DNA of 17,242 nt, taken from contig JAGRBM010000215.1 of assembly GCA_020434085.1 (NCBI GenBank), forward strand, positions 1-17,242, in the 5' to 3' direction. Below the pieces are notes generated by a model, which saw only the letters and a list, made by a program, of their open reading frames with translations, made no database searches and was not told the DNA's origin. Positions 1-5,218 of this stretch are shown here, one piece after another; position 1 is the first letter of the stretch, and every line of letters starts with the position of its first letter. The position numbers and the translations under genes are program-made. Source of the stretch: Chrysiogenia bacterium. Lineage in GTDB: Bacteria; JAGRBM01.

Positions 1-126
1 CTTGGACGCACCCTCAAGGACGCAGTCGACCGCGCCTATGAAAACGTCAAACGCATCAACTGGGAAGGCGTCCACTACCGCACCGACATCGCCAAGAAGG
101 GCCTTCGCCGCGCGAAGGCGGACTAG
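1..126 (+). CDS. purD: Phosphoribosylamine-glycine ligase, C-terminal end (partial)
   Basis: Only the last 41 codons and the TAG stop lie in the window; the gene starts upstream of base 1. PurD (GAR synthetase) joins glycine to 5-phosphoribosylamine using ATP in de novo purine synthesis, in the cytosol. The visible tail has the typical end of the family: a T-L-K-x-A-x-x-x-A-Y helix, then a segment reading I-N-W-E-G-V-H-Y-R-x-D-I, which matches the usual PurD ending (I-x-F-x-G-x-x-Y-R-x-D-I-G). The frame is open from base 1. The stop is followed at once by a small hairpin (GGGAC-TTC-GTCCC, 126-138) and an interspersed repeat. The assignment rests on a short segment but the motif is characteristic. 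A biotin-carboxylase-like ATP-grasp enzyme is the main alternative and fits less well. Confidence 0.85.
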   Translation, partial: LGRTLKDAVDRAYENVKRINWEGVHYRTDIAKKGLRRAKAD

Positions 127-192
127 GGACTTCGTCCCATCCGCCCTCTCCCTTCGGGAGAGGGAAACGCGCGCGAGCGCGTGGGTGAGGGT
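126..192. repeat. REP/BIME-like hairpin repeat, copy 1
   Basis: A cluster of three hairpins after purD. The first is GGGAC-TTC-GTCCC (126-138). The second is CCCTCTCCC/GGGAGAGGG around a TTC loop (144-164). The third is ACGCGC-GCGA-GCGCGT (167-182), followed by a GGGTGAGGGT tail (183-192). The second hairpin and the GGGTGAGGGT tail recur at 1535-1570, so this is a dispersed element rather than a gene-specific terminator. Such CCCTCTCCC...GGGAGAGGG...GGGTGAGGG elements are common in GC-rich bacterial genomes. It may also end purD transcription, although no U-tract follows. Confidence 0.75.
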
Positions 193-883
193 GTGCGTGC
201 CGGCACTCGCTCTTCTTTTTCTGAGTCTAGCCCCCGCCGCCGCCCAGCAGCCCCTGCTCTCCCTGCCGCTCTCGAGCAAGCCGGCCGAGGGCGCGGCGCG
301 CCTGAAACCCCTGCACTTTCCCAAGATCGACGCGCACACCAGCTACACGCTCAGCCCCGAGGGCCTGCGCGCCGTCGCCAACGCAAGCGCCTCGGGCCTC
401 ATTGCGCCTTTCCGCACGGAGGTCTGCCCGGGCGTGCGCCTTTCCTGGCGCTGGAAGATTGAGCGGGCCCCCACCGGCAGCGGCGCGCCCGGCAAGGACG
501 GCGACGACTACGCCGCCCGCATGGCGGCGGTCTTCGACTACGACCCGGAACTTTATAAATGGTGGGAGCGCCTCGCCCGCATTCTGCTGAGCAAGGAATA
601 CAAGGAACTGGTTCCCGGCGCGGCCCTCGAATACGTCTGGAGCCCCGCCCGGGAGCCCGGCGCGCGCTGGGACAATCCCTACACCGACAAGGCGAAGATG
701 ATCGCCGTCGAAGGCGCGGCCGGAGAGTGGAGCGCCCACGAAGCCGACCTGTGCGCCGACTACCGCAAGGCCTTTGGCAGAGAGCCGCCGGAACTCGTGG
801 GAATTTTTCTCATGAGCGACGCCGATAATTCGCAGAGCGCCGCGCGCGCGGTTTATGGGGATGTGGGGGTCACGAGGAAATGA
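185..883 (+). CDS. Secreted DUF3047 family protein
   Basis: About 232 residues from a GTG at 185. The N-terminus is a good Sec signal peptide: an arginine, a hydrophobic run of A, L and F, then an A-P-A-A-A-Q-Q cleavage region near residue 20. The mature part matches DUF3047, a periplasmic family of unknown function: W-R-W-K-I (about residues 88-92), G-D-D-Y-A-A-R (106-112), a D-K-A-K-M-I-A-V strand, a D-Y-R-x-A-F-G-x-E-P-P segment, and S-D-A-D-N-S near the end. The frame stays open back to base 2, but an earlier start would sit inside purD and bury the signal peptide. GTG 185, 191 and 197 are all possible, with a weak GGTGAGG ribosome site for the last. All three lie inside or at the edge of the repeat. 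The stop overlaps the next start as ATGA (880-883), implying translational coupling. Confidence 0.75.
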   Translation: MRVCVPALALLFLSLAPAAAQQPLLSLPLSSKPAEGAARLKPLHFPKIDAHTSYTLSPEGLRAVANASASGLIAPFRTEVCPGVRLSWRWKIERAPTGSGAPGKDGDDYAARMAAVFDYDPELYKWWERLARILLSKEYKELVPGAALEYVWSPAREPGARWDNPYTDKAKMIAVEGAAGEWSAHEADLCADYRKAFGREPPELVGIFLMSDADNSQSAARAVYGDVGVTRK

Positions 884-1290
884 ACAAAGTAACAGGCTCA
901 TGCCTTTGCGGGGCGAACCGCTTTGAAGTCGAGGGGGAGTTCGAGAGCTTCTTTCTGTGCCATTGCAGCCGTTGCCGCAAGGACACGGGCTCGGCCCACG
1001 GGGCCAACCTGTTTTCAACGACTGCGCGACTACGCTGGTTGTCGGACGGCACCGCCGTTTCGCGCTACAAGCTTCCCGGCACCGAACACGCAAGAAATTT
1101 CTGCTCAACCTGTGGGTCGGCGCTTCCCAGCGAACAAATGGACGGAAAGCTACTCGTCGTCCCGGCCGGCAGCCTCGACAGCGAATTCTCGATGCGCCCC
1201 ACAGCCCATCTCTTTGTTTCGAGCAAAGCGGCGTGGGACCATGATTTGGAGACGATTCCCCAGATGGAAAAACTTCCGCAGGGCGAATGA
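880..1290 (+). CDS. GFA/CENP-V domain zinc protein
   Basis: 136 residues, full length for the GFA (glutathione-dependent formaldehyde-activating enzyme-like) family. These are small beta-rich proteins with two zinc sites. Cysteines sit at the expected places: C8 and C10 in G-S-C-L-C-G, C27/C29/C32 in C-H-C-S-R-C, and C75/C78 in F-C-S-T-C-G. The founding member was linked to formation of S-hydroxymethylglutathione, but most relatives have no proven activity, so a formaldehyde role should not be assumed. The start ATG overlaps the stop of the DUF3047 gene and has a GAGG-type ribosome site just upstream. No transposition, export or membrane feature is visible, so the protein should be cytosolic. 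The family call is firm; the substrate is unknown. Confidence 0.9.
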   Translation: MNKVTGSCLCGANRFEVEGEFESFFLCHCSRCRKDTGSAHGANLFSTTARLRWLSDGTAVSRYKLPGTEHARNFCSTCGSALPSEQMDGKLLVVPAGSLDSEFSMRPTAHLFVSSKAAWDHDLETIPQMEKLPQGE

Positions 1291-1320
1291 GTAATTTGAT
1301 CTAGTTAAGAGAGAAACGTC

Positions 1321-1357
1321 GCCTGGACGGCCAGATTCGAATCGGCGCCGCCAGGGC
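1321..1357. repeat. Imperfect palindrome sharing 17 bp with the tRNA-Pro 3' end
   Basis: The centre is a perfect 10-bp palindrome, GATTCGAATC (1334-1343). It is flanked by arms GCCTGGACGGC (1321-1331) and GCCGCCAGGGC (1347-1357), which pair imperfectly. Bases 1325-1341 are identical to 2020-2036, which encode the T-arm and part of the acceptor stem of tRNA-Pro. On the minus strand the T-stem is damaged (GCCGA opposite CTGGC) and no acceptor partner, D-arm or anticodon arm can be built upstream. It is therefore a tRNA fragment, an attachment-site remnant or a coincidental hairpin. It could also end transcription of the GFA gene, but no T-run follows. Confidence 0.5.
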
Positions 1358-1380
1358 TCTCCAAATCCATGTAAATTCTG

Positions 1381-1430
1381 CGGTCCATCTCGGGTCATTT
1401 CGGTCCATCGTGGGCCATCATGGGTCACGT
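1381..1430. repeat. Five degenerate tandem 10-bp repeats
   Basis: Five consecutive 10-base units follow a loose consensus YGGKYCATYN: CGGTCCATCT, CGGGTCATTT, CGGTCCATCG, TGGGCCATCA and TGGGTCACGT. The period is exactly 10, close to one helical turn. The array runs into a perfect 10-bp palindrome, GTCACGTGAC (1424-1433). Function is unknown; the repeats are not translated in any supported gene. Confidence 0.6.
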
Positions 1431-1534
1431 GACTTGATCGGTCACAGTCCATCTCCATACTGAAATGAGACAGAGCGAAGGCGCGGTCCGTTGGTACTTT
1501 TTGCCCGCGCGTCTTCGATGGAAACGACTCCGAT

Positions 1535-1634
1535 CCCCTCTCCCTTTGGGAGAGGGACAGGGTGAGGGTTTTGTTGCCGCAGTGACGGAACCCTCACCCG
1601 CGCCTTCGGCGCGACCTCTCCCAGTGGGAGAGGT
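1535..1634. repeat. REP/BIME-like hairpin mosaic, copy 2
   Basis: Four nested or adjacent inverted repeats. First, CCCTCTCCC/GGGAGAGGG around TTT (1536-1556). Second, GGGTGAGGGTT (1560-1570) pairs with AACCCTCACCC (1589-1599) across an 18-base spacer. Third, CGCGCC-TTC-GGCGCG (1599-1613). Fourth, ACCTCTCCC/GGGAGAGGT (1614-1634). The first hairpin and GGGTGAGGGT also occur at 144-192. The head-to-head layout of two half-units is typical of bacterial interspersed mosaic elements. Confidence 0.8.
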
Positions 1635-1754
1635 GATCGCGGAGTCGGAGCCCACCGGCAAAACCAATCTGCCGGGACGGTCCCCGTGCGCGTGGAAGGA
1701 CGAAGGGAGAAGAAAATTTTTGGAATTTGTAAACATCACCAGACCCCTTCGGAA

Positions 1755-1865
1755 TGTCATCCCGAACCGAAGGGAGGGATCTCGCAGATACCAGCCGGCA
1801 TTGCCCCTTTCGATGGCCGGTGCCGACGCGGGATTGCGAGATTCTTCGCTGCGCTCAGAATGACA
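1755..1865. repeat. MITE-like element with imperfect terminal inverted repeats
   Basis: A 111-bp stretch opens with TGTCATCCCGA and continues to GGGATCTCGC. It closes with GCGAGATTCTTCGCTG and ends in CAGAATGACA. The two ends are imperfect inverted repeats of roughly 30 bp, since the reverse complement of the right end begins TGTCATTCTGAGCG. This TCATTCTGAGCG...GAAGAATCTC signature is a widely dispersed non-coding repeat in many bacterial genomes. No transposase is present, so mobility would depend on a trans-acting enzyme. Confidence 0.7.
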
Positions 1866-1929
1866 CCAGCAGGGGGAGTCCCGCCGGGGAAGAAAAAAAT
1901 CACGGAATTCGAAACGGCCAGAAAGCCCG

Positions 1930-1948
1930 CCCTGAGTTCATCGAAGGG
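1930..1948. repeat. Short dispersed hairpin repeat
   Basis: CCCTGAGTTCATCGAAGGG, an imperfect inverted repeat (CCCT...AGGG arms). It closely resembles the CCCTGAGCTTGTCGAAGGG element that is scattered through intergenic regions of many GC-rich bacteria. Only one copy is in this window, so the repeat call relies on known examples. Confidence 0.5.
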
Positions 1949-2013
1949 TAAGCAGGCACTCACATAAAGCAAGCGCCACCGAAATGCGGCCAAGTCTGAA
2001 AGGAGAGAAAAAG

Positions 2014-2090
2014 TGGTCGGGACGGCCAGATTCGAACTGGCGACCCCCTGCACCCGAAGCAGGTGCGCTACCAGACTGCGCTACGTCCCG
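2014..2090 (-). tRNA. tRNA-Pro (CGG anticodon)
   Basis: A complete 77-nt cloverleaf on the minus strand. The acceptor stem is CGGGACG/CGTCCCG. The D-arm is GCGC/GCGC with a loop containing GG. The anticodon arm is CCTGC/GCAGG with loop TTCGGGT, giving anticodon CGG (reads CCG, proline). There is a 5-nt variable loop, a T-arm GCCAG-TTCGAAT-CTGGC, discriminator A and an encoded CCA. A run of five T follows one base after the CCA and may end transcription. It lies 13 nt downstream of rpe on the same strand, so it may share that transcript. Confidence 0.96.
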
Positions 2091-2103
2091 ACCGAGAAGA
2101 GAA

Positions 2104-2760
2104 TCAGCCCTTTTTGAGGGCCTGAATGGCTTGTTTGTAGTCCTGTGCGCCGAAGACTGCGCTTCCGGCGACCACGACGTCGACGGCGTCACCGGCAACG
2201 CGCCCTATATTATCGACTTTTACCCCGCCGTCAATTTCCAGCAGGATTTCCCTGCCCGATTGATCGATGAGCGCGCGGGCCGCCCGGATCTTGTCGGTGC
2301 AGTATTCGATGTATTTCTGCCCGCCAAAGCCCGGATTGACCGTCATCAGCAGGATCATGTCCGCCGCCGGGAGCACCTGCTCGATCATGCTGAGCGGCGT
2401 TCCGGGGTTCAAAGAGACGCCCGCTTTGGCCCCGGCGTCGCGGATCTGGTTCAAAACCCGGTCGAGGTGGGTGACCGTCTCGGCGTGGACGGTGATCCAG
2501 TCGGCACCGGCTTTGGCAAAGCTCTCGACGTATTTCTCGGGCTCCACGATCATGAGGTGGGCATCGAGCGGGAGCCTGGTCACCGCCCGCACGGCCTCCA
2601 GCACCATGGGGCCCACGGTGATGTTGGGAACAAAGCGCCCGTCCATCACGTCGAAGTGGACCCAGTCGGCGCCGGCCGCTTCGAGGGCGCGCACCTCATC
2701 TCCGAGCCGCGCGAAGTCGGCCGAGAGAATGCTGGGGGCAATCAGGCGCTTTCTTGCCAC
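2104..2760 (-). CDS. rpe: Ribulose-phosphate 3-epimerase
   Basis: 218 residues, the normal family length. Rpe interconverts D-ribulose 5-phosphate and D-xylulose 5-phosphate in the pentose phosphate pathway, in the cytosol. It is a TIM barrel with a metal site, and every signature is present: A-P-S-I-L-S-A-D-F (8-16), H35 and D37 in H-F-D-V-M-D-G, D-A-H68-L-M, the phosphate-binding N-P-G-F-G-G-Q (142-148), D177 in E-I-D-G-G-V, and A-G-S-A-V-F near the end. H35, D37, H68 and D177 are the expected metal and catalytic residues. Translation starts at GTG with an AAGGA-type ribosome site about 8 nt upstream. The tRNA-Pro gene follows after 13 nt, and the next gene on the other side is divergent. 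I saw no convincing promoter in the 120-bp divergent gap (2761-2880). Confidence 0.97.
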   Translation of the reverse strand: MARKRLIAPSILSADFARLGDEVRALEAAGADWVHFDVMDGRFVPNITVGPMVLEAVRAVTRLPLDAHLMIVEPEKYVESFAKAGADWITVHAETVTHLDRVLNQIRDAGAKAGVSLNPGTPLSMIEQVLPAADMILLMTVNPGFGGQKYIEYCTDKIRAARALIDQSGREILLEIDGGVKVDNIGRVAGDAVDVVVAGSAVFGAQDYKQAIQALKKG

Positions 2761-2880
2761 GGGTTCGTCCTTTGCCCGGCGATCACGCCCGGGGCCCCGG
2801 AGGCTAGCACGGCGGTTCGGGGCAGTCGATACGGCGGCGTGCCTGGCAGAGATGAAAATCGGCTAGAGTGAGCCCCGCCC

Positions 2881-3732
2881 ATGGACTGGACGCTCAAAAT
2901 CACCCGCGCGGCCCTCGTGCTCTTTGTCTGCGCCTACCTGGTACTGGCGCTGCGCAACAACTGCGCCCCGCCCCCGCGGGTCTCGCAGGCGCCTGAATCC
3001 GTCCCTGCCTGCGCGCCCGGTCCCACGCGGATGCTCGCGCTGCCCGAAGATGCGCCCGATGCGGCCCGCACTGTGATGGGTGAGCTGGCGGCGCAGCTCG
3101 CCGGCTCGGCCATTCTCGGAGAGCCCGCCGGTGATTACGGCCCCCGGGGCGTTGCCTCGCGCGACCGGGAGGGCCTGCTGCTCGCCCCCACGGCGCGACT
3201 CATCGGGGGCGACGAGCGCCCCTACCTGAGCCTTACCCTGCTGCGCCAGTGCAGCGGGCGCATCATTGCCTCGGCCGCCACTTACATCGACCGCCTCGGC
3301 GAGGCGGGCGCGGCAGCCTACCTGCGCTCGCAGCTCACCTCACTTCGCGAGCGTGCGGGTCCCCGCCTCTTCTTCGAAGAGCTGCTCATCGATCCCTCGC
3401 TTCCCGAGGGATTCGAGCTGGAGCTGCGCGCCCAGCTCCGGCGCGCGGCGCTGGGGTCGCCCGCCTTCGACTGGTACGAGCCCGATCTCTCCGAGCGCCT
3501 GGGGTTGCCGGTGACCAGTCGCGGCCCCGAGGACTTCCGGCTCTTTCTTCGCGTGGGCGGCAGTCGCACAAAACTCTGGACCCAGACCCAGGTGCGCGGC
3601 CCCGGCGGCGAGAACGTGCTCTCCGAACGCCAAGAGCTGGACGTTCACCCGAGCCTGGCCTTCCGCAGCCTGCCCGAGCTCGTGCGCCAGGCGGCCGCGG
3701 TGCGGCGCCCGGCCGGAGCCCCTTCCCGCTGA
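2881..3732 (+). CDS. Membrane-anchored protein of unknown function
   Basis: 283 residues that I do not recognise. One hydrophobic segment (about residues 7-24) follows a short basic start, so this is probably an N-terminal anchor with the remainder in the periplasm. A cysteine at 28 follows R-N-N, which is not a lipobox. A Pro-rich linker (29-50) leads into a mixed alpha/beta region with many Arg, Glu and Leu residues. Residues near 66-82 and 195-250 have patterns compatible with alternating helices and strands. The gene diverges from rpe and is followed by a 129-bp gap before the amidotransferase. The start ATG has only a weak GAGTGAG ribosome site. Codon use is GC-rich like its neighbours and an open frame of this length on the coding strand is unlikely by chance, but the start could be slightly different. 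Confidence 0.7.
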   Translation: MDWTLKITRAALVLFVCAYLVLALRNNCAPPPRVSQAPESVPACAPGPTRMLALPEDAPDAARTVMGELAAQLAGSAILGEPAGDYGPRGVASRDREGLLLAPTARLIGGDERPYLSLTLLRQCSGRIIASAATYIDRLGEAGAAAYLRSQLTSLRERAGPRLFFEELLIDPSLPEGFELELRAQLRRAALGSPAFDWYEPDLSERLGLPVTSRGPEDFRLFLRVGGSRTKLWTQTQVRGPGGENVLSERQELDVHPSLAFRSLPELVRQAAAVRRPAGAPSR

Positions 3733-3779
3733 GGCGGATTTTCCCGAGTCAGCGCCCTGCGGCCTTTTGCGGCCCGATC

Positions 3780-3788
3780 TGGTATACT
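3780..3788 (+). promoter_or_regulatory. Candidate extended -10 promoter element
   Basis: TGGTATACT: an upstream TG one base before TATACT, which matches five of six positions of the -10 consensus. Transcription would begin near 3795, giving a leader of about 67 nt for the glutamine amidotransferase gene. No good -35 box lies at 17 bp, which is normal for extended -10 promoters. The position in the 129-bp gap between two genes supports the call. Confidence 0.4.
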
Positions 3789-3861
3789 CGGGTCATTCAA
3801 TTTGAGATCGTTCTGGAAAGCTGCCGCGGGCCCCGGGGTTCGCGTGGAGGCCGGTGCATCC

Positions 3862-4581
3862 ATGAAACTTCCTGTGCTTACCATCCAGCATATCGAGTGC
3901 GAAGGCCCCGGCATCATTGCCAGCTCTCTTCGCGCGGCCGGCATCGGCCTGCAGATACTCCACCCCTACGCCGGGGACCCGGTGCCCGACCAGCTGGAGG
4001 GCTTTGGCGGGCTGCTCATTCTTGGCGGCCCTATGAACGCCGACGATCTCACGACCCACCCCTTCCTTGAAGCCGAGCGCGCACTCATTCGCTCGGCCAT
4101 TCAGTCGGGCATTCCGGTGCTGGGAATTTGCCTCGGCGCGCAGCTCATCGCCCGTGTGCTCGGCGCCAAGGTCTACAAGGCCGAGCGCACCGAAATCGGA
4201 TTCAAGCGCGTTGAACGCAACCCCGAAGCCGATGGAGATGCGCTCTTCGGGGAATTCCCTGAGTTCGGCATCGTCTTCCAGTGGCACGAAGACACCTTCG
4301 ATCTGCCCCTGGGCGCGACGCGCCTGGCACATTCGGTGGTGTGCGAAAACCAGGCCTTTCGCTGGGGGGACCATGTCTGGGCCGTTCAATTCCACCTGGA
4401 GGTCACCGCTCCCATGGTGCGAAGCTGGGTGGAGGCCTACCGCGCCGAGCTGAGCCGCAACCCCAACATGGACTCCGGCACGCTGCTCAGCCAGCTTCGC
4501 GATGCGCCGCGCTTTGCCCAGCTCTCCGAGCTTGCCTCCCCCATGATCGCCGGCTGGGCCTCCAAAGTCCTGAGCGCTTGA
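3862..4581 (+). CDS. Class I glutamine amidotransferase
   Basis: 239 residues from ATG 3862, chosen because GGAGG lies 11 nt upstream and the first strand of the domain (P-V-L-T-I-Q-H) begins right away. The frame is open back to 3802 but that extension has no family resemblance. The fold is the type 1 GATase (GMP-synthase glutaminase) domain: G-G-L-L-I-L-G-G-P-M (49-58) as the oxyanion region, nucleophile C90 in G-I-C-L-G-A-Q, and H178 and E180 in V-Q-F-H-L-E, completing the Cys-His-Glu triad. Stand-alone proteins of this kind hydrolyse glutamine or act on gamma-glutamyl compounds, with roles from polyamine to amino-acid metabolism. A partner synthetase is not next to it, so the substrate is open. 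The tail (about 200-239) is helical and unlike GuaA. Confidence 0.9.
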   Translation: MKLPVLTIQHIECEGPGIIASSLRAAGIGLQILHPYAGDPVPDQLEGFGGLLILGGPMNADDLTTHPFLEAERALIRSAIQSGIPVLGICLGAQLIARVLGAKVYKAERTEIGFKRVERNPEADGDALFGEFPEFGIVFQWHEDTFDLPLGATRLAHSVVCENQAFRWGDHVWAVQFHLEVTAPMVRSWVEAYRAELSRNPNMDSGTLLSQLRDAPRFAQLSELASPMIAGWASKVLSA

Positions 4582-4608
4582 CAGCCAGCAGGCGGAGGCA
4601 TACCCTCG

Positions 4609-4632
4609 CCTGAAATCGAGAGAGATTTCAGG
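4609..4632. other. Perfect 9-bp stem-loop upstream of the cNMP-binding gene
   Basis: CCTGAAATC (4609-4617) and GATTTCAGG (4624-4632) are exact inverted repeats around a GAGAGA loop. No T-run follows, so it is a poor intrinsic terminator. It may be an operator or a leader hairpin for the gene at 4686. A second weak stem (CTCTC 4665-4669 with GAGAG 4678-4682) covers the ribosome site of that gene. Confidence 0.45.
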
Positions 4633-4685
4633 GGCATAAACGCGGATGCAGCGGCCCGATCCCCCTCTCGGTTCGGGGAGAGTCT

Positions 4686-5147
4686 ATGGACGCTGGTATT
4701 CTCAAGGGCATTTACATTTTCCAGGAGCTCGGCGACGACGAGCTCGAGGAAATCGCCGCCATTTCGCAGGAAGAAGAGGCGAAAGCCGGAACAAAGATCT
4801 TCCAGGAAGGCGACGCCGGCGAGAAGCTCTACATCATCCTCAGCGGTGAGGTCCGCATCTCCAAGAACATCCCGGGCATTGGCGAGGAAGCCCTCGCCAT
4901 CCTCAAGGCCGGACAGTTTTTCGGTGAGATGGCCCTTGTCGACGACGCCGAGCGCAGTGCCGATGCCATCGCCAACAAGACCTGCAAGCTCGTCAGCATT
5001 GCCCGCGCCGATTTCGAGCAGCTTCTGTTTGTGAACAAGGAAATCGCCTATACCCTGCTGTGGACCTTCGTCCGCACCCTTTCCGAGCGCCTTCGCGAGA
5101 CCAACGAGAAGATCAAGGCCTTCTTCGCCATGAGCGGCTTTCAATGA
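4686..5147 (+). CDS. Stand-alone cyclic nucleotide-binding domain protein
   Basis: 153 residues made almost entirely of one cNMP-binding (CRP-like beta-roll) domain. An N-terminal helix (about 5-30) leads to I-F-Q-E-G-D-A-G-E-K-L-Y-I-I-L-S-G-E-V (38-56). The phosphate-binding cassette has F-G-E-M-A-L at 79-84 and R90-S91-A92. G80, E81 and R90 are the residues that contact the ribose and cyclic phosphate in family members, so cNMP binding is plausible. A C-terminal helix (about 110-150) ends the protein. There is no helix-turn-helix, kinase, channel or cyclase domain, so it cannot act alone as a CRP-type activator. It more likely senses cAMP or cGMP and contacts another protein. GGGGAG lies 6 nt before the ATG. 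A strong terminator follows at 5166. Confidence 0.92.
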   Translation: MDAGILKGIYIFQELGDDELEEIAAISQEEEAKAGTKIFQEGDAGEKLYIILSGEVRISKNIPGIGEEALAILKAGQFFGEMALVDDAERSADAIANKTCKLVSIARADFEQLLFVNKEIAYTLLWTFVRTLSERLRETNEKIKAFFAMSGFQ

Positions 5148-5165
5148 GCCCCCTCCAGAAGGCAT

Positions 5166-5195
5166 AAAAAACGGCTCCCATCGGGAGCCGTTTTT
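5166..5195. terminator. Bidirectional intrinsic terminator
   Basis: An 8-bp GC-rich stem, CGGCTCCC/GGGAGCCG with loop ATC, is flanked by six A on the left and five T on the right. It therefore works as a rho-independent terminator on both strands. It sits between two convergent genes: the cNMP-binding gene on the plus strand and the 534-aa lipoprotein on the minus strand. Confidence 0.95.
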
Positions 5196-5218
5196 CGTTG
5201 CGGATTGCTTCGTGCAGA

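Larger units (their letters stand above)
1291..2013. other. Repeat-rich intergenic gap without a credible gene
   Basis: About 720 bp between the GFA gene and the 3' end of tRNA-Pro. Open frames here run through inverted repeats, have no ribosome site and resemble no family, so I call no gene. The gap holds, in order: a tRNA-end-like palindrome (1321-1357), five degenerate 10-bp repeats (1381-1430), a hairpin mosaic (1535-1634), AT-richer spacer (about 1690-1750), a MITE-like element (1755-1865), a second A-rich spacer (about 1890-1920), and a short dispersed repeat (1930-1948). Its base composition is less GC-rich than the genes on both sides. Confidence 0.7.

Noticed and set aside
1300-1400. 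A second tRNA gene on the minus strand
   Set aside because: The T-loop-like GATTCGAATC is present but the T-stem is mismatched and no acceptor, D-arm or anticodon arm can be formed.
1465-1863. 132-codon plus-strand open frame in the repeat region
   Set aside because: It reads through the hairpin mosaic and the MITE-like element, with no ribosome site and no family match.
1984-2871. 295-codon plus-strand open frame across tRNA-Pro and rpe
   Set aside because: It runs antisense through a certain tRNA and a certain rpe gene.
3802-3861. Earlier start for the glutamine amidotransferase
   Set aside because: The extra 20 codons do not resemble the family, and ATG 3862 has a GGAGG site and begins directly with the first beta strand.
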